Source of the DNA: Henningerozyma blattae CBS 6284
Lineage: Eukaryota > Ascomycota > Saccharomycetes > Saccharomycetales > Saccharomycetaceae
NCBI RefSeq assembly: GCF_000315915.1
Contig: NC_020189.1
Span: forward strand, 124,001-188,000
DNA: 64,000 nt
Direction: 5' to 3'
Positions 31,515-42,170 of the stretch are shown here, piece after piece. Under the pieces are notes generated by a model that worked only from the letters and a program-made list of their open reading frames with translations, was not told the origin of the DNA and searched no databases. The position numbers and the translations under genes are program-made. Within the stretch, counting starts at the first letter, position 1, and the number at the start of each line of letters is the position of its first letter.

Positions 31515-33752
31515 ATGGAGGGTAATAATGCGGAGATAAGGATCAACACTGGTACTGGTATTGATATAGATAAATTAGTTGAACAATTTAGAGAATTGAG
31601 TATTAAAAAAAAAATGAATGAAAATAACAATGAGAATATTAATCCCTTAGGTATGGCATCACTAAGGTCTAATAGTATACCTCCTAAGATGAATATCATG
31701 GATGATGATCGACAATATAGTAATGTTATTAAGAGCAGTAAGCCGGAAACTAATGATTTCGAGGATAGTTCCTTTATGCAATCTAGCACTAAATCTAGTC
31801 AGACCAGTATTAGAAACCAAAATAGTATTGTAACGGATCAAAACAGTGTTATCCATCGACCTGATGAACGAACTGATGATAAACCTTGGGCGAATCGAAA
31901 CCGTCAAACACAAGGATCTGTTCGAGATGAATTGCATGATATCTCTGGCGACATACAAGAACCCAATTCAATGGAAGATACTTTCAACCGTCATAGTAAG
32001 AGAAATGTAATCTTAGGGCCTATTATTAATAATAATCCAAATGGAATGACTAAAGATAATTCTATATCTGTTTCGAATGATGATGATATGACTGAAGTGA
32101 GTGAAAATATTGGCAATACCAAATACCAAAATAATTTCGATGAGTCTAATGGACTGCCAGTAGGGAGTCAAATTCTACCTGATGAGATGCATAAACTCAA
32201 TTTGCCAGATTCGAAAATGAATAGTATGCCACCTGGCCAACAGTGGAATAACAAATATCCCTTATATATGAACGAATCAAATAATCTCATAAATAGCCAG
32301 GTAATGACAGATGGGGAGTTTAAGCCAAGCTTTAAAGATTCTAAGATGAGTAGCATACGAAGTAAGTCAAGTAATTTAAGAAATAGGCCTAGTAATAATA
32401 CCACCGAACAACGTATAGATTGGAAAATGCATGATAGTAGTATGATTGATTCACCTGTACTTTTGGAAGATTTTCAGCCACAAAGGAAAAATAATGCTAT
32501 AACACCTTTAACTACTGGCTCTACATTAACTAATGAAGAAAATGGCATGAACAATTTAAATTTGAAAAGAGAAGCAAAGAACGAAGACAAAGATAATTTA
32601 TTGGAGATTCTTGAGAAAGAGATTGCACCGCTCCGTGAGGAATTATGTTTATATGAATTGGAATATGGTCATGGATTAGCTCTATCAAATGATATTGTAA
32701 AGAGACAAGGTGATAAGTTGAAATATTTACGATTATTATTCCCTCATGTGGATGAGATTGTATTAAATGGAGTAGATTCTCTAGAAGATGTTCTAGAGGG
32801 GCTACCAAGACGAGTTTTTAGATTAATAATGAATGATTGTAACATTATAGAGAATTTGGAGAAATTTATGAAATGTAAATTTTATGATGTAGAAATGATT
32901 GGATTAAATAATAATAAAATAGATGATGATATCTTATACAAAGTATTAAATGGTATGCTTCATTTAAGAGAAATAGAATTAAAAAATAATTGTATTAAGA
33001 GTTGTAAAACTTTTCAAGGTCAAATAAAATTAAACGAAAGAATGAAATATTTAGAAAGATTAGAATTGAGTAATAATAAATTGCAAGGTACCATTGATTT
33101 CCAACAGTGGAAACTTCCTCATTTGGAAGAGGTATATTTGAATAATAATAGGATTGAAACAATAAAGAATATCAATTATTTACCAAAAATTCGAATATTG
33201 GAGATTGATAATAATGGATTGAAAAAAATTGAAGAACAAATCATTGGAGAAGCATTACGAAATTTAAGTATGAAAGATAATTATCAACTAAAGCTCGATA
33301 GATGTAATCCATTCCCATATGAAGGTTTGCAATCATTAGAAATTGGCAATCTTGATCTTGTGGAAAAAGAATTTATATTCCCCGCAAATTTAAAGAGACT
33401 AAAAGTGTGTGGCCGGGAAAATGTGCGGGTTCGATTCCCTATGGAACTATTGGTACCGAATAAATTGAAGGTGTTACATATTGAGCATTTTATAGTGGAA
33501 GAACTACAGCAAAAGTGTCCCAGACAAATCAAGAGATGCCTAAGTAATGAAAATTTTCCACAGTTAGAGGAACTGGTGTTGAGGGATTGTGGGCTAGATG
33601 CGTTTGTAAAGATAATTGAAGTAATACCAAATGAACGCTTAGAAGTGCTAGACATTCGGGAGAACAATGATTTGAAGTTTGATTATTATGATAATGAGGA
33701 TACATGGGTGATAAAAGAGCTAGTCCCTAATCTAAAGAAGTATTATAGGTAG
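31515..33752 (+). CDS. NUD1: Nud1, spindle-pole-body outer plaque LRR scaffold
   Basis: Nud1 (centriolin/Cdc11-like) anchors the mitotic exit network and the gamma-tubulin receptor Spc72 at the outer plaque. From ATG 31515 the product has 745 residues, against 851 in S. cerevisiae. The N-terminal ~350 residues are polar and disordered, with repeated DSKMNSMPP/DSKMSSIRS-like short motifs. From about residue 400 the C-terminal half is a series of leucine-rich repeats, for example LREIELKNNCI, LERLELSNNKLQG, LEEVYLNNNRIETI, IRILEIDNNGLKKI and LEVLDIRENNDL. The divergent arrangement with NDD1 matches YOR372C-YOR373W. A perfect pol III B-box sequence (GGTTCGATTCC) lies within the coding region at 33428-33438. 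Confidence 0.9.
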   Translation: MEGNNAEIRINTGTGIDIDKLVEQFRELSIKKKMNENNNENINPLGMASLRSNSIPPKMNIMDDDRQYSNVIKSSKPETNDFEDSSFMQSSTKSSQTSIRNQNSIVTDQNSVIHRPDERTDDKPWANRNRQTQGSVRDELHDISGDIQEPNSMEDTFNRHSKRNVILGPIINNNPNGMTKDNSISVSNDDDMTEVSENIGNTKYQNNFDESNGLPVGSQILPDEMHKLNLPDSKMNSMPPGQQWNNKYPLYMNESNNLINSQVMTDGEFKPSFKDSKMSSIRSKSSNLRNRPSNNTTEQRIDWKMHDSSMIDSPVLLEDFQPQRKNNAITPLTTGSTLTNEENGMNNLNLKREAKNEDKDNLLEILEKEIAPLREELCLYELEYGHGLALSNDIVKRQGDKLKYLRLLFPHVDEIVLNGVDSLEDVLEGLPRRVFRLIMNDCNIIENLEKFMKCKFYDVEMIGLNNNKIDDDILYKVLNGMLHLREIELKNNCIKSCKTFQGQIKLNERMKYLERLELSNNKLQGTIDFQQWKLPHLEEVYLNNNRIETIKNINYLPKIRILEIDNNGLKKIEEQIIGEALRNLSMKDNYQLKLDRCNPFPYEGLQSLEIGNLDLVEKEFIFPANLKRLKVCGRENVRVRFPMELLVPNKLKVLHIEHFIVEELQQKCPRQIKRCLSNENFPQLEELVLRDCGLDAFVKIIEVIPNERLEVLDIRENNDLKFDYYDNEDTWVIKELVPNLKKYYR

Positions 33753-34337
33753 TACTTAATACACGTGTATATCACGTGCTAATCATATCGCAAATATTCT
33801 GACTAAAGTTGATTTAAAACAAATAACCATCCAAATGCCCAAAAAAAAATACATGTTAATTCTTCACTAATAAATCAGTTGAAGTTTATTATTATATCCA
33901 TATAAGTTAAATTTATATCTGACGTAATGTTTGTTAAGCTGGACATTACATTATTCATTTTCAAGATTTTTTTTTCTCTCTTATCAATTATATATTTATA
34001 CTGTAACAGATGTAGCTTTATAGAGACAAAAATAAAAATGTATTGGACAAACTACCTTAAAAGTAATAAAGTTAACTTATATTAAGGTATTTCCTGCTGT
34101 TCTCTTTTTCTCTTCATGTTTCTTATAAATTGATATTATTATTTAGTGTATAGGGTTATTTTATGTTGATGAGCTTCTTGAAAAAGTCTATGAAAAATGC
34201 TTTTAGAAGTATAATTTGCAAAAAAATTGAAGGAAATACAAAAAGCATTTTAATAATAATACGTCACCTGTTATTAATAGGTAGGTACTGAATCTAAACA
34301 GACTATAGTAGTATATAAAAAGAAGAATATTCATTAT
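33753..34337. other. Intergenic region between NUD1 and PRP4
   Basis: This AT-rich stretch includes ATCACGTG at 33771 and long A/T runs. I looked here for the missing N-terminal part of Prp4 in all plus-strand frames and saw only stop-riddled sequence. No branch-point TACTAAC is present. Confidence 0.6.
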
Positions 34338-35492
34338 ATGTCAGTTGAAAGTAAGCTGTCTACAGAGCACACAATGATTGATGATGAAGGGGATGATGAC
34401 GAATTTTATACGCCAGCTTCTCATGACGCTATATTGGCTAGAAAATCTATTTTAGAATATTCACTAAATAAATCAAAGAAACGCTTATTAAATTTTAAGA
34501 ATAGTCTGGAGATATTGCCACAAACCGATCGAATAAAAAAAAATATTCAATCACGTAGATATTTATCGGAGAAGTTGTCAAAGCTAGATCTGTTCACCTC
34601 TGAAATTGTATCAACTAGACCTATTGCCAAAATACGAATTTGTCCTTCTTCTAATGATCAACAACAACACAACGCTATTTTCTCTACTTGGGATGGGGAT
34701 GTAAAATTACTAGACTATGAACAAATGCAAGTGAAAGACCAATTAAACTCGATACATCGTGGCAAAATAACAGGATTAGATTGGAACGTGGATGGTAAGT
34801 CATTTGCATCAGGAGGGGAGGATGGTATTGTGAAATTATTTTCTTTTGAGAACGAAAAAATTCAGGAATCTAATAGTATCGAGGCCCATGAAGCTAGAAT
34901 AACTGCGGTAAAATATCATGGCTGCGCTTCACTCCTAGCAACGAGTTCATTTGATTCAACCTGGAAATTATGGGATCTCGCCAAGATGACTGAATTATAT
35001 CTACAAGAAGGTGGTCATTCAACTGAAATTTTTAATTTAGATTTTCATCCTGATGGCTCACTTTTATCCAGTGTTGGTGGTGATGGGAATTGTGTACTCT
35101 GGGATTTACGATCCGGTAATAGAATATTGAATATTAGAGGTCATGTAGGTCAATTATATAATGGCTGTTGGTCGCCGAATGGTTCTGAAATAGCTACTGC
35201 TGGAGTTGATGGTGTAATTAAAATTTGGGATATACGTGCTAAGGGAAAGGAATTATCGTCTATATATTTGCATAAAGGTGTCATATCTGACCTCCGTTGG
35301 GAGAATATGTATGGTAGGTATTTGATATCTTCAGGATACGATGGAAAAATTGGAATTATAAATGCTGATACCTGGAAAGTCATAAATTCCATGTCAGGTC
35401 ACACTGGGAAAGCGTCAACCCTTGATGCTCACGGTGAGATAATAATTAGTGGTGGTTGGGATAGATCTATTCGGAAATGGTGTGAATATTAG
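34338..35492 (+). CDS. PRP4: Prp4, U4/U6 snRNP WD40 protein, N-terminally short
   Basis: Prp4 binds Prp3 and U4/U6 snRNA in the tri-snRNP. The 384-residue product is shorter than the 465 of S. cerevisiae. It opens in an acidic stretch, then DDDEFYTPASHDAILARKSI aligns with the S. cerevisiae segment around residue 105. A helical region follows, then seven WD40 blades: ITGLDWNVDGKSFASGGEDG, ITAVKYHGCASLLATSSFDS, IFNLDFHPDGSLLSSVGGDG, CWSPNGSEIATAGVDG and the final IIISGGWDRSIRKW. The missing ~95 N-terminal residues would hold the small splicing-factor motif (SFM/PRP4 domain). No upstream coding remnant is visible, so this seems a real shortening unless an upstream exon has been missed. In S. 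cerevisiae PRP4 (YPR178W) adjoins BET2; here they are 14 kb apart. Confidence 0.93.
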   Translation: MSVESKLSTEHTMIDDEGDDDEFYTPASHDAILARKSILEYSLNKSKKRLLNFKNSLEILPQTDRIKKNIQSRRYLSEKLSKLDLFTSEIVSTRPIAKIRICPSSNDQQQHNAIFSTWDGDVKLLDYEQMQVKDQLNSIHRGKITGLDWNVDGKSFASGGEDGIVKLFSFENEKIQESNSIEAHEARITAVKYHGCASLLATSSFDSTWKLWDLAKMTELYLQEGGHSTEIFNLDFHPDGSLLSSVGGDGNCVLWDLRSGNRILNIRGHVGQLYNGCWSPNGSEIATAGVDGVIKIWDIRAKGKELSSIYLHKGVISDLRWENMYGRYLISSGYDGKIGIINADTWKVINSMSGHTGKASTLDAHGEIIISGGWDRSIRKWCEY

Positions 35493-35750
35493 ATAATTTC
35501 TTTATGTTGCTATTTTATTCTAGTTGAAGAAAGTACATTTTCCTATAATAGAATAAGCCTCTCTACTTATATCCACGTTAACTATCAAAAAAATATATTT
35601 TGTTAAATGTAATAGAAAATAGAAAATATATACTTTTTATAGAAATTGATACGATTCAAAGAATATAGATTTAAAAATTTAGAAAACTATAAGGCGAAAA
35701 AAACTACATATAGCCAATTTCAATAAGTTTTACTAATATGAATAATGGTA

Positions 35751-38700
35751 TTAAATATTAAGTGGAACATAAGTATCATAATTCATAGATTCATCTACAA
35801 AGCTTTTTCCGCCAAATACTGAGAGAAGTGTGGGGAATAATATCAAAGAATGGAAGGCAGCAATGATAATAAAAAATAGCCACATTTTGAAAAAGAATAG
35901 ATCAAGCATTTTGGAATTTGTGAATGCAAGAACACAAATACCAACAATTTTAGTTAAAACAATGCCTAGTATAACAGAATAACCAACAGTGTCAAGTGAA
36001 AATATTGTCCTGCCTAATCTATCATTTTTCATTCCTCTTGGAATATTGGTGAACGCTCTCGCGATATGTATGCAAAATCCAGCTACAAACCCCTCGCAGA
36101 TGACTAAGTTCATTGCACTAACAGAATTTAACATAATACCGAAAAACCTCATGAATGCACCAAGATCAACTAAGGTCATCATAATAGAAATGGATAATAA
36201 TATAGAAGTTCGAAGTGATTTCAAAAGCACAGCAATCATTGCTGTGCATAGTAATAACTCTGTAATTAATAACGCTAGAGTTGACTTAATAATATTGTTA
36301 TATTGAGAAAAGTAGATATAGGATGGAGAAAACGCAAATATATCTAGATCCTTAAAAAAATCTGGAATTCTAATTACATCAAAATATGATGTGAGATATC
36401 CTTTGTAGGAACTAACTGGAGCGTGTGAAGTTTTAAAAACAGAAGATATCACTTGATTATCATCTTTATGAATAAATTTTGAATACAAATCCTTACCTCC
36501 GAGTTTACAGGGAATATTTGATGTGTTTAACCATATATTTAAATATCTAATAAAATCTGAGCCTTCGGGGAACCCGTCCATATTATAACTCCATTTTCTA
36601 TCTTTATAGCATACTTCGCAATCTTGACTTTGGCTAGGCAATGGGCATTTGTTTTGAGTTCCTTTCTCCACCTGGCAACACTCTTCTAAATCAGGATTCA
36701 AAAACATCATGAAATCGTCAAGCCAATTTGCTACTGGACCAATTATAATTGATTTGTTGGTTTCGGCCTTTAGAATATTACCCAAAGAATCAGAATCACA
36801 GGTCGAAAATTCTGCGCATACTTTCTTTTGATTCTTTCTCTGAGTTAAGTCTAAGTCTTTGACAATAAAGTAAACAGGGGGGGCAGCTTTAAAGTAATTA
36901 TATGTGTCCTCAAAATAATTTAACAAATGAGATTTGTGAGGCAAAATAGAAGCTTTGTCGAGACCTATTTGAATTTCAGGAATAAATAGCAATGAAAACA
37001 AAAACCACCCACCGAAGAATGTCATGATATAATGCTTCCAAGGTAATATACTTGATAATTTAAACATTTTAATAGGCTCTGGATGTTCACTAACATTCAA
37101 TTTAATAGTAGACCATTTAATTTCATATAATGTTAGCACAGATATGAAAGTTGTAAATTGGAGAATTAAATTAATTGAAAATGAAGTAACAGAATAAAGT
37201 GCAAAACTACGAAGCGCAGGTATAGGAATAAACAAGGCAATTAAGAAACAACTGCATTGGCAAAGAAATGATAGTATGATAGATGGGGATATTCTTTCAG
37301 TTGATTTTTCTATACGCTGGTATAAGTCCATAGAGGAATATTGTTCGGATAAACGATCGTATTCACGAGTAATTAAAATAATATTATCGAAGCCAATGGC
37401 TAGCATTAAGCATGTTAAAACATTAGTAATAATCGTATTAGACCTTATACCAAGAATAGTTAATAGCGATGAAGCACAAGTTGTTGATGCAGCAACGATA
37501 AGTACTCCTGCCAGTCCTAATATAACTCTAGTTTCACCTGATTTCCTTTTTAGTGCCCATAACGAGTAAATAAACATTGATAAATAAGACAAAAAGAAAA
37601 AGCTTATGTTACTAGGATAGCTTGTTTCCTTTTGGAATGAAAGTTCCGTGTTAAAGCTGATCCTTACACCTGAAGGTACACCCGTACTTAATAAATAATT
37701 TTCTAATTCTTGTTCCCATTCAATTGCTGATTGAGTATGATTATCTAATAATAATGTTACTACAAATGCCTGTGAATTTAATACATTGTCAACATCACTA
37801 AACAAAATATTCTTCACTAATGGCTGATACGAATTTGGAGAGCATTTTTCTGGTGATGAAGAACATGATTTTATTTCGGATTTCCAAACATATTTATCAG
37901 GTATCTCACCAGAAAAATATTGAGTAAAAGATTCTATAATACAACTTGAGTTAGGACTTGATCTCATACAAATATCTTGATAAGTAAACGATTGATTCTT
38001 GAATGATTCTTCAGTAATTCTCTTTTCTACATTAAACCACCATTTAATAGTTTCATATGATGAAAATATTGGACCTGTTTCGTTAACAACAAAGATTTGC
38101 TCAGTTCTATGAAGTAGACCAAACGTCTCTTCAAAATATTGTTTCTCTTTAAACATTTGTGAATTTTTATTTACCCATAAATTTATAGGGTCAGTTTCTA
38201 ATCTATCGAAACGCAATAATAAAATACCACATAGCATCACTATAAAGCACGTTGAGTAAATTATGGAATATGGGTTTTTAGCAGCATAATGAGTGACCTT
38301 TTGAGAATATTGTTCAATTTTGTTATTCAAAGGGTTTGTTACAATTGAATATTGTTGGAATAAGCTATCATTAGCATGAATATCTGATGAAGTGAAATGA
38401 TTATCTAGATCTTCTGAGAGAATTCTTAATCTAATATTTTTCCTTTTATTCTTAATATAAGATACCGACACTGATAATAATACAAGTATGGTTACTAACG
38501 TATAGATAACAATCAAAATGAACGAAGTTAAATGCCATCTACCAATTGTAATATCATTTTCGTCTAGTGTTTTTAAGTTTGAGCAAGAAGCTTCACAATC
38601 ATTGCAATCACATTTATATTGTGGATCATTACAAGCATATACTGAATTATTGAATATACGGAAGGTTTCAGGAACATTATCAATGGTGGGATATCTATAA

Positions 38701-39314
38701 TTTATTTGAAAAGGTGAACCACCAATTAATGGATGCTTATCTCCTAAAAATTTTAAAAATTGAGTGTAATTTTTTGCACCACCACCAATAAAATCCATCG
38801 CATGGCCATTTGTAGAAGATAGTCTAACATCTTTACATGAGTCGTAAAATATTGAAGCTAATGTTGAATTAATAAAAAAGTCCAGCTCATCAACAACTGG
38901 TAGTTGCGATTTAGAAATAGCAGTCTTTGTAATATTCATGTAATCAGATTGCGTTGGAGAACATGTAAAATCGCAGAATAAATTATTAAAATTTTTAGCA
39001 CACGCAGGACATGATGAAATAAAAGATCCAGCCTTTTTTAGGTTCTTTTGTAGAGCTAATATCTGATCTTTTGAGCAGCACAATGAGTCTACATCGGACC
39101 ATTCTTCACCACAAACTTCGATAATTAATTCACGGACTTCAGTTGTTATTGGCTCTGTAGTAAATGAAGAATTAGTCGGATCAATTGCGCATGGTAATTC
39201 TTTCCCAAATAATGATTTTTTACCACAATTTCCATACATTGCACATTGTGGTTTTGCCAATATACAATTTAATAGTAAAAAAAAAGAAAATCCTGCGAAT
39301 AAGATTCGATTCAT
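35751..39314 (-). CDS. NCR1: Ncr1, Niemann-Pick C1-type vacuolar sterol transporter
   Basis: Ncr1 moves sterols across the vacuole glycocalyx together with Npc2. The 1187-residue product matches the ~1170 of S. cerevisiae. A signal peptide (residues 1-20, FAGFSFFLLLNCILA) precedes the Cys-rich N-terminal sterol-binding domain: CAMYGNCGKKSLFG, the CPACAKNFNNLFCDFTCSPTQ core near 98-118, and CDCNDCEASC near 237-247. A first membrane segment lies near 265-285. The sterol-sensing domain spans about 565-725, with LTCLMLAIGFDNIILITREYD. A Cys-rich luminal domain (CCQVEKGTQNKC, CEVCYKDRKW) follows at ~880-910. The C-terminal bundle contains GEGF-type NLVICEGFVAGFCIHIARAF, and FTNIPRGMKNDR. Its S. 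cerevisiae position is YPL006W. Confidence 0.96.
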   Translation of the reverse strand: MNRILFAGFSFFLLLNCILAKPQCAMYGNCGKKSLFGKELPCAIDPTNSSFTTEPITTEVRELIIEVCGEEWSDVDSLCCSKDQILALQKNLKKAGSFISSCPACAKNFNNLFCDFTCSPTQSDYMNITKTAISKSQLPVVDELDFFINSTLASIFYDSCKDVRLSSTNGHAMDFIGGGAKNYTQFLKFLGDKHPLIGGSPFQINYRYPTIDNVPETFRIFNNSVYACNDPQYKCDCNDCEASCSNLKTLDENDITIGRWHLTSFILIVIYTLVTILVLLSVSVSYIKNKRKNIRLRILSEDLDNHFTSSDIHANDSLFQQYSIVTNPLNNKIEQYSQKVTHYAAKNPYSIIYSTCFIVMLCGILLLRFDRLETDPINLWVNKNSQMFKEKQYFEETFGLLHRTEQIFVVNETGPIFSSYETIKWWFNVEKRITEESFKNQSFTYQDICMRSSPNSSCIIESFTQYFSGEIPDKYVWKSEIKSCSSSPEKCSPNSYQPLVKNILFSDVDNVLNSQAFVVTLLLDNHTQSAIEWEQELENYLLSTGVPSGVRISFNTELSFQKETSYPSNISFFFLSYLSMFIYSLWALKRKSGETRVILGLAGVLIVAASTTCASSLLTILGIRSNTIITNVLTCLMLAIGFDNIILITREYDRLSEQYSSMDLYQRIEKSTERISPSIILSFLCQCSCFLIALFIPIPALRSFALYSVTSFSINLILQFTTFISVLTLYEIKWSTIKLNVSEHPEPIKMFKLSSILPWKHYIMTFFGGWFLFSLLFIPEIQIGLDKASILPHKSHLLNYFEDTYNYFKAAPPVYFIVKDLDLTQRKNQKKVCAEFSTCDSDSLGNILKAETNKSIIIGPVANWLDDFMMFLNPDLEECCQVEKGTQNKCPLPSQSQDCEVCYKDRKWSYNMDGFPEGSDFIRYLNIWLNTSNIPCKLGGKDLYSKFIHKDDNQVISSVFKTSHAPVSSYKGYLTSYFDVIRIPDFFKDLDIFAFSPSYIYFSQYNNIIKSTLALLITELLLCTAMIAVLLKSLRTSILLSISIMMTLVDLGAFMRFFGIMLNSVSAMNLVICEGFVAGFCIHIARAFTNIPRGMKNDRLGRTIFSLDTVGYSVILGIVLTKIVGICVLAFTNSKMLDLFFFKMWLFFIIIAAFHSLILFPTLLSVFGGKSFVDESMNYDTYVPLNI

Positions 39315-39783
39315 CTTGACTGTTTATATTTTAGATATTTTTATTTTAAAAAAAGAGGTTAACAATGAAAACAAACGATATTTTGATTTCACTAACACTT
39401 TAATAGAAATCGTTATAGAGAATGTTAAGAATGTCTAACTAGGCATAAATTTGCATTCTATTTCACTCTGTTTGTCTGTATTATTTGAAAATAGTAACCA
39501 ATAAAAGGGTCTCTCCTGTATTTTTTGTTAGTTTTTTTATTTTTCTCTCGAAATTGATTTTCTCTAAATTAAACTACATCCTTTAGTTCACTCTTTTTTA
39601 TTGATAAGCAATGAAATTTTCGAAGGGAGTAAACTCCGACACCATTAAGCGAGAATGATTAAATAGGAAACCGTTGCGTGATTCATTCCATCTAAAATAG
39701 GATATGATATGTTCTTATTACAGAATAATAAGAGATACTACTGTAGAATTTAAATTGTTAAACTTAACATTTAACATAATATT
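39315..39783. other. NCR1 promoter region
   Basis: The AT-rich upstream region of NCR1 shows no distinctive motif. No gene was seen. Confidence 0.6.
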
Positions 39784-39936
39784 TTAATGATTTTTGACAA
39801 TTTTTTGAATATATTGTTCACAGGAAATTTTAAATTGCTTTGAAATATAAGGTGCTCTACAGGCATATGCCTCATTATGAGGGGAATTTTGATTAGTCCA
39901 AGAGTTTTTTCTTAGAATATTACAATTAGTAGACAT
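39784..39936 (-). CDS. Possible 50-residue protein
   Basis: From ATG 39936 the frame reads MSTNCNILRKNSWTNQNSPH, then NEAYACRAPYISKQFKISCE, then QYIQKIVKNH and stops. The composition (three Cys, mixed charges, low in the Ile/Asn/Lys/Phe codons that random AT-rich DNA gives) is more protein-like than the surroundings. I do not recognise it. A TATATA lies only ~10 bp upstream of the ATG, closer than usual. It may be a small real gene or chance. Confidence 0.3.
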   Translation of the reverse strand: MSTNCNILRKNSWTNQNSPHNEAYACRAPYISKQFKISCEQYIQKIVKNH

Positions 39937-41416
39937 CTTATGTCAAGTATATAAGTATGAAAATATATAATCTGCTGTTGTTCGTCATAAGTCTATTCCA
40001 CTTGAACATCAAAAAGAGTTCATATTGTTACCTCGAGAAGGAACTTCATCTTGTAGTTAGTCATTCCGCAAGTCTTATGATTTCATCAAGATCATGTGAA
40101 GGCTTTATTACGAGTATAGGACCTTTATTGGAAAAATTGGTAGATATTTACAATAGTCACCCGGACAAATATATCGTGGCAGCCTGATTTATGATATATC
40201 AATATAGCCTCTGGTCTGACATATTTAGTGATACTATGTTAAACATCTGTCTCTTCATACACTTGTATGTATACATACACATATTTATCCCTTTTATTTT
40301 TTTTATAAATACTTGGCTAAATTAATGTGTCTGTGATATTAGCTTTTAGCAATGTACTTAGTCAAAATTGTATAAAAGTAAATGGTAAAGACCATAACTA
40401 ATAAGATTGATAACTTTCATCAGATATAATATTACATTTGTTAATCTATTCTAATTCAACCGAAACTGGTCTCTATCAACAAGTGTTGTGTAGCTGGCTT
40501 TTGCTGCCAGTGAAAATTTTAACATAGAGTTATATTTTTCGATGAGCAAGAAAATAAGAATAATGTTAAATGAAAAGAATCGGAAAAGAGATGTTAAGAA
40601 AAAGAGTTAACATAATAAGAAAAGCAAAGGATAGCAGATATACAAACTAAGTACCGAAAGAAATAATAAAAGTTATTTTATTATGATTGAGTTACTCTTT
40701 TATACCGTTATTTATATTATTAAGTATCATATTGTAAACTACAGAACTATAGAAATATTTTCTATCAATTTAGTTAGGTTTATTTACTGGGATTCAAGAG
40801 AGTTAGACATTGTTATACAGTGTTTAAGATGTAAAGACGATTATCCTATTTTGAAATATATAGTAGATACTATAACTAAAATGAATATATTTCTTAAATA
40901 GTGTTTTTCGATATAAACAGAAAAACATATTTTAAATAAGAAGTCACGTGATAAAAAGTCTTTTACCACTTGATAGAAAATGATATAATCATATTCCAGC
41001 ATTATTTGTATTTATTAATAAAAAATTTATAACATTTGTCACGTAGTGTGAGTTACACTAGTCGCGTGTATAAGTTGAGGTCACGTAATAACGAAATGAA
41101 CATGTAGATTAACAAGTGAATGAATCATGAACATAAATTCTATTTAAGAATCTAAAGCTAAAAGAATAAACTAGAGGGTTAAAATAGAACAAAGAAGTAA
41201 GGACCAAAAAACAAAAAGGACGAGATACAAAAGATGGAAGTATATAGTGAACAAATCGGAACGTAATAATAATAATATTTAACTTACATAGTCCCAGGTA
41301 TATAGTTGTATAGTTTAATAAACAGTTGGTATAAAACTAGCAGCCAAAAAGATATATTACTGGGAGTAGCAAAGCAAAAAAATTTACAAATTGTTGCTAG
41401 GTCAAATTTATTAAAT
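39937..41416. other. AT-rich region between NCR1 and tRNA-Gly
   Basis: No convincing gene. Two frames were considered. One at 39957-40187 encodes 76 residues with a hydrophobic start and a protein-like end (EGFITSIGPLLEKLVDIYNS). One at 40683-40901 encodes 72 hydrophobic residues. Neither is recognisable. GTCACGTG at 40943-40950 is a Cbf1-type site, with more CACGT sequences near 41040 and 41082. A centromere was considered and rejected. Confidence 0.5.
41376..41382 (-). terminator. Pol III terminator of tRNA-Gly
   Basis: On the minus strand seven consecutive T residues begin 34 nt past the tRNA 3' end, a standard RNA polymerase III stop signal, though somewhat distant. Confidence 0.6.
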
Positions 41417-41487
41417 TGCGCAAGCCCGGAATCGAACCGGGGGCCCAACGATGGCAACGTTGGATTTTACCACTAAACCACTTGCGC
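41417..41487 (-). tRNA. tRNA-Gly(GCC)
   Basis: The minus strand gives a 71-nt cloverleaf. The acceptor GCGCAAG pairs with CTTGCGC. The D arm contains TGGTTTAGTGG (A box). The anticodon loop is TTGCCAT with anticodon GCC at 41453-41455. The T arm is CCCGGTTCGATTCCGGG (B box). The discriminator base is A. It is essentially identical to the S. cerevisiae tRNA-Gly(GCC) I remember. No intron is present. Confidence 0.98.
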
Positions 41488-42011
41488 TTTACTTCTGTTG
41501 ATGAGTATTATATAGTGATCTGACTAGTAGTTTATAGATGACTATAACCCTGATTATTCTTATAACTATAACTTACTTATCTTATTCTGTGTAATTCTAT
41601 ATAGATGCCTCATGGGCATCGCTTTATATACAAGCGAGTTTACGCGTCGCAACATGTTGACGCGAACGTCTCTGATTTAGTTAGGGCTTGTAAGCTCCTA
41701 ACCCTTGACACAGTGTACTGACAGTATCACTATGTCACAATGTGTTGTAGACGAGATCGACTTTATACTCATCTACAAGTTTCTAACTAGAAAGTATAGA
41801 TAATACTGAGCAACTGCTAGTTGCATACCTGTGAATATTTGTTCAATGCATAATCTCTACTAGTTAGCCAGCATTACTCAAACTGTGCACTCCTACCCTT
41901 GTAAGTAAGCTTACAAACAGTCCAACTAAAGTAAAATGGAAAAGCTGGCGTTGACCTTTGAAAAGTATTTAAAGGCCAGCTTTTCAGACTTAAGACATAA
42001 ATTTATAGTTC

Positions 42012-42170
42012 TTTTATATAGTTATTTAGTTTACAAAGAACAACAATTATATTCGTCAGTTCGAAGTATTAAATGGTGTTAAGTTAATTGGTTGTTAAGT
42101 TAAGTTTCTGTTGGTTACTATTTAAGTTTATCGTAGTTCTAAGTTGGTTTACAACATGATGTTGATATAA
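42012..42170. repeat. Diverged dispersed repeat, copy A
   Basis: This shares, in the same order as copy B at 43290-43455, the motifs TAGTTTA, AGTTCGAAG (42058), TTAAGTT and CTAAGTT-x-GTTTACAA (42141). The offset between copies is 1276-1281 bp. It may be a solo LTR relic. Confidence 0.5.

Noticed and set aside
40943..41050. Possible centromere (GTCACGTG followed by AT-rich DNA)
   Set aside because: No CDEIII-like TGNTTTCCGAA sequence lies at the right distance on either side.
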